DNA of 64,000 nt from NCBI GenBank assembly GCA_016874135.1, contig VGVE01000007.1:1-64000 (forward strand). The letters are read 5' to 3'. The notes below the pieces were generated by a model, which made no database searches, had not been told where the DNA came from, and worked only from the letters and a program-made list of their open reading frames with translations. Source of the stretch: Gammaproteobacteria bacterium (GTDB lineage Bacteria; Pseudomonadota; Gammaproteobacteria; Pseudomonadales; Azotimanducaceae). The stretch's first letter is position 1. Each line of letters opens with the position of its first letter. Below are positions 37,179-49,364 of the stretch, piece by piece. The position numbers and the translations under genes are program-made.

Positions 37179-38663
37179 TCATGAGAGACGCCTGCGCTCG
37201 CTGGATGGTGGAATCCGCAGGGATTCGCGGTACTTCGCAATCGTCCGGCGTGCGACCTTGATGTTCTGTGCCGACAGCAGTGTCTGCAGTTGACTGTCGC
37301 TCAGTGGCTTGCGCGGGTTTTCTTCGGCTGTCAGTTTCCGAATGAGCGCCCTGATCGCCGTCGATGACACTTCCCCTCCGGTCTTGGTGGCGACATGGCT
37401 GGAGAAAAAGTACTTGAGTTCAAACACACCACGCGGCGTATGCATGTACTTGCGGCTGGTAACGCGTGAGATTGTCGATTCATGCATTTCTACCGCCGCA
37501 GCGATGTCGGCCAGCACCATAGGTTTCATCGCTTCTTCGCCGTAGTCGAGGAAGCCTCGCTGCATCTCGACGATCTTGCTGGCGACCTTGAGCAAGGTGT
37601 CATGGCGACTTTGCAGACTTTTCAGAAACCAGCGAGCTTCAGTGAGATGTTCGCGCAGATAGGTCGCGTCCGCCGCGCTGTTCACACTGCGGGCAAGTTC
37701 CGCGTAGTGTTCATTGAGACGGATGCGCGGAACGGCATCACCGTTCAGCTCGACACTCCAGCGATGGCCGCGCCGATTGACGACCTTGCGCACCACCACA
37801 TCCGGCACGATGAACTCTTCCGGCCCTGTGTTGACCGTGGAACCGGGTCTTGGATTCAGCGACTGAATCAGACGGATGGTCTGATCGAGATCACTTTCAT
37901 TTAGATGCGTTCTGGTGCACAGCGCCGAAAAATCGCGACCGGCCAGCAGATCGAGGTGATCGGTGACGATGGCCAGTGCCTGTTGACGCCACGGCGTATC
38001 TTCAGCGAGCGCTTGCAGCTGGATCAGCAGACACTCCCGCAGATCCCGGGCACCCACGCCGATCGGGTCGAAGTGCTGCACGAGTTTCAGAACCGCGATC
38101 ACTTCGTCCGCGGAAACCTCTGCGCTATCGCCCGGTGACTGGTCGGCATTCAGCGAATCCACCAGGTCTTCCACCGTCGTCGTGAGGATGCCGTCCGTGT
38201 CGATCGCATCGATGATCATCGTGGCAATCACACGGTCGGCGGGAGACATCGGCGTGAGGTTCAGCTGCCACAGCAGATAATCGCCGAGGGTTTCCTGGTA
38301 GGTGTTGCGATCCTCGATATCCGGCGCTTCACCACCGGTGCCGCTGCTTTCGTAGACGTCGTCCCAGCGGCTGTCGACAGGCAGTTCTTCCGGCATGGCG
38401 TCCCCGGCATCGAGATCGACAGCCGCTTCGGCATTGACGCCCGCACTCGCCGCTTCCACGTCGGTATTCTGTTCCGCGGGTGTGAGGCTCTCGAATACAG
38501 GTCCTTCCGAATCTTCGTATTCAAGCAGGGGATTGTCCGTGACCATCTCCTGGATTTCTTCCTGGAGATCCAGTGTCGACAGCTGCAGCAGTTTGATCGC
38601 CTGCTGGAGCTGTGGTGTCATCGCCAGCTGTTGCCCGAGGCGCAGCGACAGGGATTGTTTCAT
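37179..38663 (-). CDS. rpoN: RNA polymerase sigma-54 factor RpoN
   Basis: This 494-residue protein has the N-terminal activator-responsive region I (MKQSLSLRLGQQLAMTPQL, Gln/Leu-rich), an acidic region II, the core-binding and helix-turn-helix parts (ESTISRVTSRKYMHTPRGVFELKYFF) and the C-terminal RpoN box ARRTIAKYRESL, which contacts the -24 element. It serves nitrogen and other alternative regulons and is linked here to PTS-Ntr genes, as in most gammaproteobacteria. Fully intact, in contrast to the broken prkA locus, which in E. coli is under nitrogen-starvation control. Confidence 0.97.
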   Translation of the reverse strand: MKQSLSLRLGQQLAMTPQLQQAIKLLQLSTLDLQEEIQEMVTDNPLLEYEDSEGPVFESLTPAEQNTDVEAASAGVNAEAAVDLDAGDAMPEELPVDSRWDDVYESSGTGGEAPDIEDRNTYQETLGDYLLWQLNLTPMSPADRVIATMIIDAIDTDGILTTTVEDLVDSLNADQSPGDSAEVSADEVIAVLKLVQHFDPIGVGARDLRECLLIQLQALAEDTPWRQQALAIVTDHLDLLAGRDFSALCTRTHLNESDLDQTIRLIQSLNPRPGSTVNTGPEEFIVPDVVVRKVVNRRGHRWSVELNGDAVPRIRLNEHYAELARSVNSAADATYLREHLTEARWFLKSLQSRHDTLLKVASKIVEMQRGFLDYGEEAMKPMVLADIAAAVEMHESTISRVTSRKYMHTPRGVFELKYFFSSHVATKTGGEVSSTAIRALIRKLTAEENPRKPLSDSQLQTLLSAQNIKVARRTIAKYRESLRIPPSSERRRLS

Positions 38664-38774
38664 CTGGATGATCGGCGGAGAGACATGCGTCGCGGGGCCA
38701 TGCGCGAGATCAACACGGGTGGCTCTGGCATACAGGCTGGGTCGATCGGCGGATGGAAGGGCTGAAGCAGTTCA

Positions 38775-39548
38775 CTAAATGCTGAATCCTTCTCCGAGGT
38801 ATACGCTGCGTACGGTCTGGTTATTGAGTATGGACTGCGGTGTGCCATCCGCAATGATGTGCCCGTCACTGACGATGTAGGCGCGGTCACAGATATCAAG
38901 AGTATCGCGGACGTTGTGGTCCGTGATAAGTACCCCGAGCCCGCGTTCGGCCAGCCGGCGGATTTCCTTTTTGATTTCCGCAACGGAAATCGGATCGACT
39001 CCGGCGAAAGGTTCGTCGAGAAGGATGAACGCGGGTTGGGTTGCCAGTGCACGTGCAATCTCCAGTCGCCGCCGCTCACCGCCGGAGAGTTGCTCACCAC
39101 GTGAATTGCGCACGGCGTCGAGATGAAACTCCTGAATGAGCTGTTCCCGGAGCGCAGTACGCTGTTTGCGGTTGATGTCCTTGCGCAGTTCAAGCACGGC
39201 CTGGATGTTGTCCTCGGTACTCAACGTCCGGAACACACTGGCTTCCTGAGGCAGATAACCGATACCTGACCGGGCCCGTTTGTGTACCGGTGCCCGGGTA
39301 AGATCCGCGGCGTTGACGGAGATTGTGCCTGCATCGGGTCGAATCAGTCCCACGATCATGTAGAAACAGGTGGTCTTTCCGGCGCCGTTCGGCCCGAGCA
39401 ATCCGACGATTTCTCCCGTTCGAACCGCGAGGCTCACATCCTCGACAACCGTTCGGCGTCCATAACTCTTCTTGAGATTGGCCGCTTGCAACGTATTCAG
39501 CGTCGCTGACGGAACTGGAGCAACCGCTGCGGGTTGGGGGGCGTTCAT
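38775..39548 (-). CDS. lptB: LPS export ABC transporter ATP-binding protein LptB
   Basis: ATPase of the LptB2FGC complex that extracts LPS from the inner membrane. The 257-residue product has Walker [17 protein letters not shown], a Q-loop in [17 protein letters not shown] signature [15 protein letters not shown], Walker [14 protein letters not shown] and the switch His in [10 protein letters not shown]. The ATG at 39548 is preceded by AGGGAA. A TTG at 39584 overlapping the lptA stop is an alternative start. About 16 residues longer at the N-terminus than E. coli LptB. Confidence 0.95.
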   Translation of the reverse strand: MNAPQPAAVAPVPSATLNTLQAANLKKSYGRRTVVEDVSLAVRTGEIVGLLGPNGAGKTTCFYMIVGLIRPDAGTISVNAADLTRAPVHKRARSGIGYLPQEASVFRTLSTEDNIQAVLELRKDINRKQRTALREQLIQEFHLDAVRNSRGEQLSGGERRRLEIARALATQPAFILLDEPFAGVDPISVAEIKKEIRRLAERGLGVLITDHNVRDTLDICDRAYIVSDGHIIADGTPQSILNNQTVRSVYLGEGFSI

Positions 39549-39580
39549 GGGAATTCCCTGAGGATCTTGAGCCGGGGTCT

Positions 39581-40147
39581 TCAACGGGGTTGCCGCGCTG
39601 GCTGGAGGATCATACGTACCGGTCCGCGACTTTCAGCATGAGCATCCACTTTGCCGCCGACGATGTCATAACGAACCACGTCCCCCTTGAGTTCACTGCC
39701 CCGCTGCAGCAGGTGCGCCTTGCCCTTCAAGTCCAGTGCTTCAGTCTGTGTGTGATAGACGATTTCCCGGGCGTTGGCGTGTACATGGCCCTGGTTGTCT
39801 TCGAGCTGCTGCTGATAACGCGCAGGTGAACCGGTTGCGGTGATTCGCACCACCTGGTCTGCTTCGTACTCCACCACCATGGTATCGGCGACCACACGCA
39901 AAGTGCCTTGGTCGATGCGTACATCGCCTCGATAGATGAGTGTTTTCGCCTGCCTGTCCATCTCCGCGGTCTTGCCGACGATATGAATCGGTTTGTCGGA
40001 ATCTTCCGGCAGCGCATGAAGGGCGCCCGCCAGAGGCAGTGTGGCGATCAGAACGGCACTCTTCCCAAGGGCCTTGAAACGTGTCGGCAGCGATCGGTGC
40101 GGGTGTGGCAATCGAATGGAGCTGGGAAGTACAACGACAAGGCTCAT
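39581..40147 (-). CDS. lptA: LPS periplasmic bridge protein LptA
   Basis: This 188-residue OstA-type beta-jellyroll protein forms the periplasmic LPS bridge. The N-terminus looks like a signal peptide ([15 protein letters not shown], cleavage near LPED). The mature part shows [26 protein letters not shown] and [16 protein letters not shown]. Start ATG overlaps the lptC stop (ATGA), so lptC and lptA are coupled. Confidence 0.92.
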   Translation of the reverse strand: MSLVVVLPSSIRLPHPHRSLPTRFKALGKSAVLIATLPLAGALHALPEDSDKPIHIVGKTAEMDRQAKTLIYRGDVRIDQGTLRVVADTMVVEYEADQVVRITATGSPARYQQQLEDNQGHVHANAREIVYHTQTEALDLKGKAHLLQRGSELKGDVVRYDIVGGKVDAHAESRGPVRMILQPARQPR

Positions 40148-40791
40148 GAACTGGGCTGCTTCTTGAACTGATTGGGTAACACGATTGTGTGGACCGGTTT
40201 CTGGAGCTTCGATGATAGGAGCAGCTTTCCGGACTTTAGGTTGCCTTCCATACTGCTGGCCTGTGTACGACCTACATCGCTGTCGATCATAACATCGGTG
40301 GGAGAGCTCGCGAATTGGCGATCCGGATAGAGGTCCATCGTTTCTGATCGGATCGTCAGCAGGGGACGCCCGGTTGTTGCATCAAGCTGTTTGAGCACCA
40401 CGGCGCGGCGCAACAAAACAACAGGCTCCTGTGTCCCGTCGGGTTTTTGCGTCTGCTTGATGGCGCCATCGAGGGAAACCACATCCCAGGGTGATCCGCC
40501 CGGAGTTTCCGGTTCAATGCGCAGACTGGGCGCACCGAGCAGGGTTTCATCGTGATTTTCGTACCGGGCCATTGCCGCGGCGTCGAGCTGGTAACGGATC
40601 TCGCCCGTGCTGGAAAACTCGGTGATGGTAGCGCCGCCAAGACGCAAATCCGGTTCACTTTGCAGGTCGGGCAGCACCTCGGGTTGCGCTGCTGGATCAG
40701 CGAGGGTCGATCCTGGTGCACCCGGCAGAAGCAGCCATGCCAGCGGGGCGGCCACCACGCAGAGCATCAGAAGCGCGCGCAGCAGGTTCAT
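40144..40791 (-). CDS. lptC: LPS export protein LptC
   Basis: This 215-residue bitopic protein has one N-terminal TM (LLRALLMLCVVAAPLAWLLL) and a periplasmic beta-jellyroll (ITEFSSTGEIRYQLDAAAM ... SDVGRTQASSMEGNL), which accept LPS from LptB2FG and pass it to LptA. Placed between kdsC and lptA as usual. Confidence 0.9.
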   Translation of the reverse strand: MNLLRALLMLCVVAAPLAWLLLPGAPGSTLADPAAQPEVLPDLQSEPDLRLGGATITEFSSTGEIRYQLDAAAMARYENHDETLLGAPSLRIEPETPGGSPWDVVSLDGAIKQTQKPDGTQEPVVLLRRAVVLKQLDATTGRPLLTIRSETMDLYPDRQFASSPTDVMIDSDVGRTQASSMEGNLKSGKLLLSSKLQKPVHTIVLPNQFKKQPSS

Positions 40792-40804
40792 GTTGCTGCA
40801 AGGT

Positions 40805-41398
40805 TCATGCCGTCGTGCTCCACGACCACAGGCCGCGTACCTTCAGAGCATGTTCCGCCAGTTCCCGTACGACGCCGCGACCACCCGGAAGTGTGGTGAT
40901 CCAGTCAGCACGGGCGAGCACTGCCGGATGAGCGTTCGGAACGGCGATGCCTGTTCCCGCAAGTTCAAAAAGGTCCAGGTCCGGGAGGTCATCCCCGACA
41001 TGTGCGGTCAGTTCAGGGGGCGAGCCGATCCTTGTGTGGAAGTCGATAAAAGCGGCGCGTTTGTCAGATTGCCCCTGGTAGAGGTGGGTCACGCCCAGTT
41101 CCCGTGCCCGGCGGGCGACCACTGGAGATTCTCGACCCGTGATCCACGCAATTGTGATGCCGGCGTCGAGCAGCTGTTTGGTGGCTGCGCCATCCTGGAC
41201 GTTGAAGGTTTTCAGCTCGCGTCCGTCATCCAGATAGGTGATGCCACCGTCCGTCAGCACGCCGTCCACATCGAAGGTGAAGGCCCGCAACTTTGCAAAA
41301 TCCGGGTTCGTTCGGTCCACGTGTTGCCTCGCCGATAAGCGGGCAGCATAGCGCCACAGCGTTTCGGCGGCGACGCTGCTGCCTGACCAAAGGTGCAC
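40805..41398 (-). CDS. kdsC: 3-deoxy-D-manno-octulosonate 8-phosphate phosphatase
   Basis: This 197-residue HAD hydrolase of Kdo synthesis has the nucleophile motif FTFDVDGVLTDGGITY, the second motif WITGRESPVVARRA, HLYQGQSDKRAAF, and the acidic GDDLPDLDLF. The first 30 residues are less conserved and the real start may be slightly internal. In E. coli and Pseudomonas kdsD lies next to kdsC; here kdsC directly faces the divergent mlaF. Confidence 0.94.
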   Translation of the reverse strand: MHLWSGSSVAAETLWRYAARLSARQHVDRTNPDFAKLRAFTFDVDGVLTDGGITYLDDGRELKTFNVQDGAATKQLLDAGITIAWITGRESPVVARRARELGVTHLYQGQSDKRAAFIDFHTRIGSPPELTAHVGDDLPDLDLFELAGTGIAVPNAHPAVLARADWITTLPGGRGVVRELAEHALKVRGLWSWSTTA

Positions 41399-41571
41399 CC
41401 ACTTTGGTCGCGCGGCACTTTTTCCCGCCCCAGCCTTGTTAATGCAGAGCGCTCCCCGGAAGATTGCGCAGCCGTTCGCCGGACGGCTGCCGTTCAGGCC
41501 GGCAGGTGTCTAATCCCCGGCGAATTTCACCCCCAACACACAGGAGTCCCCGGGTCGACCCGGAAACTGGC

Positions 41572-42378
41572 ATGCGACAGGACTACGTCATCGAAGTCGA
41601 GGACTTGTGTTTCGTGCGTGGCGAAAAGGTGATCTTTGATCATCTCAACCTGAAGATCCGGAGAGGCGCCATCACTGCCGTGATGGGCCCCAGCGGAACC
41701 GGCAAGACCACGCTGCTGCGTGTCATCGGCGGTCAACTCAAACCGGACTCCGGCCGTGTTCTGCTCAACGGCAAAGACGTGTGCACGATGTCCCGGGACG
41801 AACTGTTCAGAGCGCGCCGCGATATCGGCATGCTGTTCCAGACCTCGGCACTCTTTACGGACATGAATGTCTTCGAAAACGTGGCCTTCCCGATGCGGGT
41901 TCACACCGACCTGCCTGAAGACACCATCCGTGATCTGGTTCTGATGAAGCTGAACGCGGTTGGATTGCGCGGCGCTCGGGATCTCAAACCCAGTCAGCTG
42001 TCTGGTGGTATGGCGCGTCGAGTCGCTCTGGCGCGCGCCATCGCGCTAGATCCGGACCTGATCATGTACGACGAGCCGTTCACCGGCCAGGATCCGATCT
42101 CCATGGGCGTGATCCTGACGTTGATCCGTGACCTGAACGATGCCCTTGGCGTTTCGACGCTGCTGGTCTCACACGATATCCACGAAACAGCCAGCATTGC
42201 CGACTACCTCTTTGTCATCGCCGACGGCAAGGTCATCGGTGAAGGCACGCCCAATGAACTTCGGGATCACCCATCGAGTCGAATCCACCAGTTCATGCAT
42301 GGTGACCCCGATGGCCCGGTTCCGTTTCACTATCCCGCAGATGACTTCCGTTTCGACCTCCTGAGTGAGGTTGAGTAG
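41572..42378 (+). CDS. mlaF: Mla lipid-asymmetry ABC transporter ATPase MlaF
   Basis: This 268-residue ATPase belongs to MlaFEDB, which removes mislocalised phospholipid from the outer-membrane outer leaflet. It has Walker A GPSGTGKTTLLRV, signature LSGGMARRVALARAI, Walker B LIMYDEPFTGQDP, and a switch His in LVSHDIHET. The ATG at 41572 (MRQDYVIEVEDLCF) fits the family; an in-frame ATG at 41464 adds non-conserved residues. First gene of mlaFEDCB-ibaG-murA-hisGD. Confidence 0.95.
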   Translation: MRQDYVIEVEDLCFVRGEKVIFDHLNLKIRRGAITAVMGPSGTGKTTLLRVIGGQLKPDSGRVLLNGKDVCTMSRDELFRARRDIGMLFQTSALFTDMNVFENVAFPMRVHTDLPEDTIRDLVLMKLNAVGLRGARDLKPSQLSGGMARRVALARAIALDPDLIMYDEPFTGQDPISMGVILTLIRDLNDALGVSTLLVSHDIHETASIADYLFVIADGKVIGEGTPNELRDHPSSRIHQFMHGDPDGPVPFHYPADDFRFDLLSEVE

Positions 42379-43157
42379 TGGAAAATCTCCTCAGGCGCAT
42401 TGGTGGCCGTACGCTCGGCCGCTTCCAGACTCTGGGTCGGGCCACCATCATGTGGATCCAGGCGATGGGCTGGATTCCGAAAACCGGCGAGTGGTCGCTG
42501 CTCATCCGGCAGGTGTATTCGATCGGCGTGCTGTCGATCGTGATCATCGGTTTGTCGGCATTCGCTATCGGCGCGGTACTGGCGCTGCAGTTCTACACGC
42601 AGCTTTCCCGGTTCGGCGCGGAAGATGCGGTCGGTGCCGGACTCGCGCTCGTCCTGCTGCGAGAGCTCGGACCGGTGGTGACCGGTCTGCTCTTCGCGGG
42701 ACGTGCCGGCTCTGCGATCACCGCGGAGATCGGCCTGATGAAAACCACTGAACAGCTGTCGATCATGGAAATGATGGGTGTTGATCCGCTCAGAAGGATC
42801 GTGGCACCACGGCTCTGGGGCGGGATCATCAGCATGCCGCTCCTCACCGCGATCTTTAACATGGTGGCGATTTACGGCGGGGTTGTGGTCGGTGTGCAGT
42901 GGCTCGGAGCCGACGCCGGTGGCTTCTGGAGCGGTATGCAAAGTGCCGTTGAACCCTTGGAAGACATAGGCAAAGGCATGGTCAAGGCGGCCATCTTCGC
43001 GCTGGTCGTAACCTGGGTTGCCGTTTTCCAGGGTTACGATTGTGAACCTACAGCGGAAGGCATGGGCCTGGCGACGACAAGAACCGTGGTGACCTCATCG
43101 GTCCTGATCCTGGCGATAGACTTTTTCCTCACTCTGTTGATGTATGGAGACTTCTGA
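42378..43157 (+). CDS. mlaE: Mla transporter permease MlaE
   Basis: This 259-residue MlaE-family permease has several TM segments and conserved FYTQLSRFGAEDAVGAGLALVLLRELGPVVTGLLFAGRAGSA. GTG start overlapping the mlaF TAG by one base. Forms the membrane core with MlaF and MlaD. Confidence 0.94.
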   Translation: MENLLRRIGGRTLGRFQTLGRATIMWIQAMGWIPKTGEWSLLIRQVYSIGVLSIVIIGLSAFAIGAVLALQFYTQLSRFGAEDAVGAGLALVLLRELGPVVTGLLFAGRAGSAITAEIGLMKTTEQLSIMEMMGVDPLRRIVAPRLWGGIISMPLLTAIFNMVAIYGGVVVGVQWLGADAGGFWSGMQSAVEPLEDIGKGMVKAAIFALVVTWVAVFQGYDCEPTAEGMGLATTRTVVTSSVLILAIDFFLTLLMYGDF

Positions 43158-43159
43158 TC

Positions 43160-43618
43160 ATGCGCATGGGAACCATCGAGATCAGTGTCGGAGCATTCGT
43201 GCTGGCGGGGATCATTGCCGTGTTGTTCCTGATCGTTCAGGTCAGTGGCATCAATTTTTCCGAAGCGGATACGTCGTATACGGTGACCGCCCGATTCGAC
43301 GATGTCGCCGGTCTCCGGCCGCGAGCGAAAGTCAGCATGGCGGGCGTGAACCTGGGTCGCGTCCGCGCTATTTCCGTTGATACGACCTATGGCGAAGCCA
43401 TCGTTGAAATGGAGATCGATGGCGAGCCTGGAAACCTGTCTGCCGATACGAGTGCGAAGATCCTCACAGAAGGCATTCTGGGCGCGCGCTATATCGGGCT
43501 GTCACCTGGCTCAGAAGAAGACACGCTCAAGGACGGCAGTGAAATCACCGAAACCCAGGGTGCAATTGTTCTGGAAAACCTGATTGGCCAGTTTCTGACC
43601 AGCCTAGGCAAAGACTGA
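43160..43618 (+). CDS. mlaD: MCE-domain substrate-binding protein MlaD
   Basis: This 152-residue protein has one N-terminal TM (SVGAFVLAGIIAVLFLIVQVSG), one MCE domain (YTVTARFDDVAGLRPRAKVSMAGVNLGRV) and the conserved LGARYIGLSPG. MlaD hexamers form the lipid tunnel of the Mla complex. Directly follows mlaE. Confidence 0.94.
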   Translation: MRMGTIEISVGAFVLAGIIAVLFLIVQVSGINFSEADTSYTVTARFDDVAGLRPRAKVSMAGVNLGRVRAISVDTTYGEAIVEMEIDGEPGNLSADTSAKILTEGILGARYIGLSPGSEEDTLKDGSEITETQGAIVLENLIGQFLTSLGKD

Positions 43619-43760
43619 CGGACCACCTGCAACGCGCCAGTACAGTTGCCGGTTGTGGGAGAATGCCAACCCTTCGCGCGAATGGATTGCATGTTGTTGT
43701 GGGACAGACCGGACTGGTCCGACCACGCAGAGTGATCCTGTTGGAAGAAAGGAGATAAAG

Positions 43761-44444
43761 ATGCGGAACACCAATATTTCAATGCACGTTTTACTGTTTC
43801 TGCTCGGTATTGGCGCCGCGACTGCCTTACGGGCTGCGGATACAGGACCTGAATCGGTGGTACGTGCAACGTCGGACCGGGTGCTCGGTCTCATCGAAGA
43901 AGGCAAAACGTATATCGAGGAAGACCCGGACCGTTTTTACCGTGCTGTGCACGACGTGCTTGAGCCGGTAGTAGCGTTTGATGCGTTCGCACGCGGCGTG
44001 ATGGGGCCGTTCTGGCGCGAAGCCACGCCGGCTCAGCGCACCCGCTTCATCGAAACGTTCAAGTGGGGACTGTTACGTACCTATTCGGCAGCGCTTACCG
44101 AATTCAGTGATGGCGATGTCGTCGTACTTGATCCGGACAAACCACCGCGTACGCCGGATCGGCGTGATGTACGCATGGAGATACGCACCTCGATAGGCGA
44201 TGTCTATCCGGTGGTGTACGCCATGGCGATTGATGACCAGTCCCGGTGGCGCGTGCGTAACCTTGTTGTTGGTGGTGTCAACATCGGTCTGACTTACCAG
44301 AACCAGTTCAAGAGTGCGATGCGTGATCCCAAATACGGCGGCAGCATGGATCGGGTGATCGATAGCTGGGCAACTGTCGTCGAGGTCGAGAAGGCTCGCA
44401 CCGCCGCAGAGGTTGATAGTGGTAGCCTGGGAAAAGCAGGCTAG
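43761..44444 (+). CDS. mlaC: Periplasmic phospholipid-binding protein MlaC
   Basis: This 227-residue protein has a signal peptide (VLLFLLGIGAATALRA, cleavage near AAD) and the MlaC/Ttg2D domain (FDAFARGVMGPFWREATPAQRTRF, LLRTYSAALTEFSDG, WRVRNLVVGGVNIGLTYQNQF). It ferries phospholipids between MlaA/OmpC and MlaFEDB. AAGGAG precedes the ATG at 43761. The 142-bp gap after mlaD is the largest inside this operon and holds no gene. Confidence 0.93.
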   Translation: MRNTNISMHVLLFLLGIGAATALRAADTGPESVVRATSDRVLGLIEEGKTYIEEDPDRFYRAVHDVLEPVVAFDAFARGVMGPFWREATPAQRTRFIETFKWGLLRTYSAALTEFSDGDVVVLDPDKPPRTPDRRDVRMEIRTSIGDVYPVVYAMAIDDQSRWRVRNLVVGGVNIGLTYQNQFKSAMRDPKYGGSMDRVIDSWATVVEVEKARTAAEVDSGSLGKAG

Positions 44445-44462
44445 AAAGACCGGTTGAATGGC

Positions 44463-44737
44463 ATGTCGAATTCGTCGTTGTCAGGTGGGATCACGTTCGA
44501 GAACTTTTCGGTCATGCGGCAGCGTGGCATTGATCTCATTGATGCATCGTCAGGCGAAGCATGTCTCGACATCGGTGTAATTGACCACGCCAATACGTTG
44601 GCCGTAGGCGCGATGGTGGTGTGGTTCCGTCATGGAGAGCGCCGTAACACCAAAGTGACGTTCGTCAATGTTCCGGATGCGTTGCGCAAAATCATCCGGG
44701 TTTCCGGGTTGACCGACATACTGCTGAAGGAGGCGTA

Positions 44738-44738
<1 letters not shown>
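44463..44738 (+). CDS. mlaB: STAS-domain protein MlaB
   Basis: This 91-residue STAS protein stabilises MlaF in the transporter. Recognisable parts are FSVMRQRGIDLIDASSGEACLDIG and KVTFVNVPDALRKIIRVSGL. ATG at 44463; a TTG at 44454 is also open. Conservation is modest, but position between mlaC and the BolA gene is diagnostic. Confidence 0.85.
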
Positions 44739-46845
<2,107 letters not shown>

Positions 46846-46849
<4 letters not shown>

Positions 46850-48144
46850 TGATTCGGCGTCTGGATACAGCAGCTGCGGGTTACGATGCTGCGCTTGATC
46901 AGTTAACCAATATTGATGAGCGCGAGGATCCGGCCATTGCCGACCAGGTTGCTGCAATCATCCGGGATGTGCGGGAACGTGGTGATACTGCGCTGCTTGA
47001 ACTCACGGCACGCCATGACCGCTACCCGGCAAGGGACATCGCGCAACTCGAGATCGGAGCGTCGCGGCTAGAAGCTGCGTGGGCTTCTTTGTCAGCGGAA
47101 CAGCGCGAGTCGTTGCAGCTTGCGCATGATCGGATCCGGCAGTACCACCTGCGGCAGGAAACCCCGGACATTCTTTATTCGGATGAACTGGGTAACCGCC
47201 TGGGTCAACGCTGGACGCCGATTGACCGAGTCGGTGTTTATGTTCCCGGCGGACGTGCCGCCTATCCGTCGTCCGTACTGATGACAGTGGTGCCAGCGCG
47301 TTGTGCAGGTGTTGATGAAGTGATTCTCGTGGTGCCGTCGCCAGAAGGGGTACTCAACCCGCTCGTGCTCGGTGCTGCTCATCTGGCTGGTGTAGAGCGG
47401 TTGTTCACCATTGGTGGTGCCCAGGCAATCGCTGCGCTGGCCTTTGGTACTCAGACGGTGCCGCGCGTAGACAAGATTGTTGGCCCAGGCAATGCCTGGG
47501 TGGCGGCGGCGAAGAGGCAGGTGTTCGGGCGTGTTGGCATCGATTCCATCGCCGGTCCTTCGGAAATTCTGGTCATAGCGGATGACTCTGCTGATCCCGA
47601 GTGGATCGCCATGGATCTGTTTTCCCAGGCCGAACATGACACCGTCGCACAGAGCCTGCTCCTTTCACCCGATTCACAGTTGTTGGACGCGGTTTCACGG
47701 GCGATCGATCGCCTGCTGCCGCAGCGTCGCCGGAAACAGATCATCACGGAATCGCTTGCAGGCAGAGGCGCGCTGATAAAGACCCGGGATCTGCAAGAAG
47801 CCGCCATGGTTGCCAACCGGATTGCACCGGAACACATCCAGCTCATGGTGCGCGACCCGGAAAAGTGGCTGCCGCAGATCAGGCATGCAGGAGCGATCTT
47901 CCTCGGCGCGAATGCTGGCGAAGTACTCGGTGACTACATCGCCGGGCCATCTCACGTGTTGCCCACCTATGGAACTGCAAGGTTCTCCTCACCTCTCTCG
48001 GTTTATGACTTTCGCAAGAGAAGCTCGGTGATCGAGTTATCAGCTCGGGGTATCGCCGCTCTGGCTCCCTCGGCTGTGCACATTGCAACAGCGGAAGGTC
48101 TTGAAGCCCATGCGGAGGCGGCGGCGATCCGGTTGCGCGGATAA
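46846..48144 (+). CDS. hisD: Histidinol dehydrogenase
   Basis: This zinc enzyme converts histidinol to histidine in two NAD-dependent steps. The 432-residue protein has VGVYVPGGRAAYPSSVLM, VDKIVGPGNAWVAAAKRQVFG, GPSEILVIAD, the metal/catalytic DLFSQAEHD and IAPEHIQLM. Start ATG at 46846 overlaps hisG. In Pseudomonas hisC follows; here the next gene is the minus-strand degS remnant 58 bp away. Confidence 0.96.
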
Positions 48145-48202
48145 CTAACATCCCGCTCGCGATCCTCTGTCAGGGTGCGGCCGCTTCCGGCTCCTCGCCG
48201 GA

Positions 48203-49273
48203 TTACGCGGGGCGCTCCTCGACCGTCAGCGTGGTCTCCCGGATTTCGCGCCGTCGCTCAATGGTTAGCATAATTTTCGCGCCTGGCTCCAGCCGGGCGA
48301 TCAGGCGACCCAGTTCGTTTGCGCCGTGCAGCATCCTGTCGTTGATCGCCAGCAAGCCGTCATCAGGCACGATGCCGGCGCGAGCAGCGGGGCCGTTGGC
48401 GTCGACTGCGGTGATGCGAAGCGCGGGGCCGGATTTTTCGTCAGCCGGCGTTTCTTCCACCTCCAGTCCAAGCCAGGCGCGGCGAACCCGGCCATCACGG
48501 ATCAGGCTGTCGAGGACCCGCTCGATCAGGTCTGCAGGAATCGCAAAGCCAATGCCCTGTGCTGCGGTGGCGTGATTGAGTATGCGGGTGTTGATGCCGA
48601 TCAGTTCACCTCGCTGGTTGATCAAGGCTCCGCCGGAATTTCCCGGGTTGATGGCCGTGTCCGTTTGAATGAAGTCGTCCCAGGGACTTTCGCCGTCGTT
48701 GGCGCGGCCGAGTGCGCTGACGATTCCCTGGGAAACTGTCTGGCCGATGCCGTATGGATTGCCGATGGCCAGTGCGATGTCGCCGACCTTTACGGACCCT
48801 ACTCCTGCTGGCTTGATCGCCTGCAGGTCGTCAGCGTCGATACGGACGACTGCAAGGTCTGTTTCCGGGTCCCGGCCGACCAGCTTAGATGAAAGAAGGC
48901 GCCCGTCCGCGAGACCAACACGAATGTCATTGGCACGCGCGATGACGTGGTCGTTGGCGATGATTTAGCCATCGCGCCGCAGAATCACGCCGGAGCCGAG
49001 CGCGCGTTCGCGCCTCCCGGCTTCTGTCTCGATCCGGCTGCTGCACCATCGCCGGTAGTGTTCATCGTCACAGAACTTCGGGCGAACTGCGCGTTCGGAA
49101 TAGAGGGTGACGACGGCAGGCGCGGCGAGTGCAACCCCGGCAGCAAAACCAGTCATGGTGATTTGTGGCGCACTTCGATATCCGAACTCCAGGACTAATG
49201 TCGCCACCAATACGCCCAGCAGGGCTGACAGCGCGGCCACTGTCCAGGTTGACAACCGCGCAGTCGTTTGCAT
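48203..49273 (-). pseudogene. degS: DegS/AlgW periplasmic serine protease with an in-frame TAA
   Basis: The frame is collinear with DegS/AlgW over 356 codons (E. coli DegS 355). It has an N-terminal TM (TWTVAALSALLGVLVATLVLEFG), a trypsin-like domain with His109 (ANDHVI), an Asp in ETDLAVV and Ser213 (NPGNSGGAL), and a C-terminal PDZ domain. Codon 103 (48967-48965) is TAA in SGVILRRDG-stop-IIANDHV, where the family has Tyr; one base change from TAT or TAC. All catalytic residues lie after the stop, so the truncated product would only be a membrane stub. The enzyme normally starts the RseA cleavage that frees sigma-E. Its place beside zapE and rplM matches AlgW/DegS. No other lesion seen; sequencing error or readthrough is possible. 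Confidence 0.85.
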
Positions 49274-49364
49274 GGTGACGAGTTTCCCTTTCGAACGGAC
49301 GTTTGCTACGTGAAATTGCCTGGATCGGGTAAAGTCCGGCGCCGATTCGTTCCAGACCTCAACC

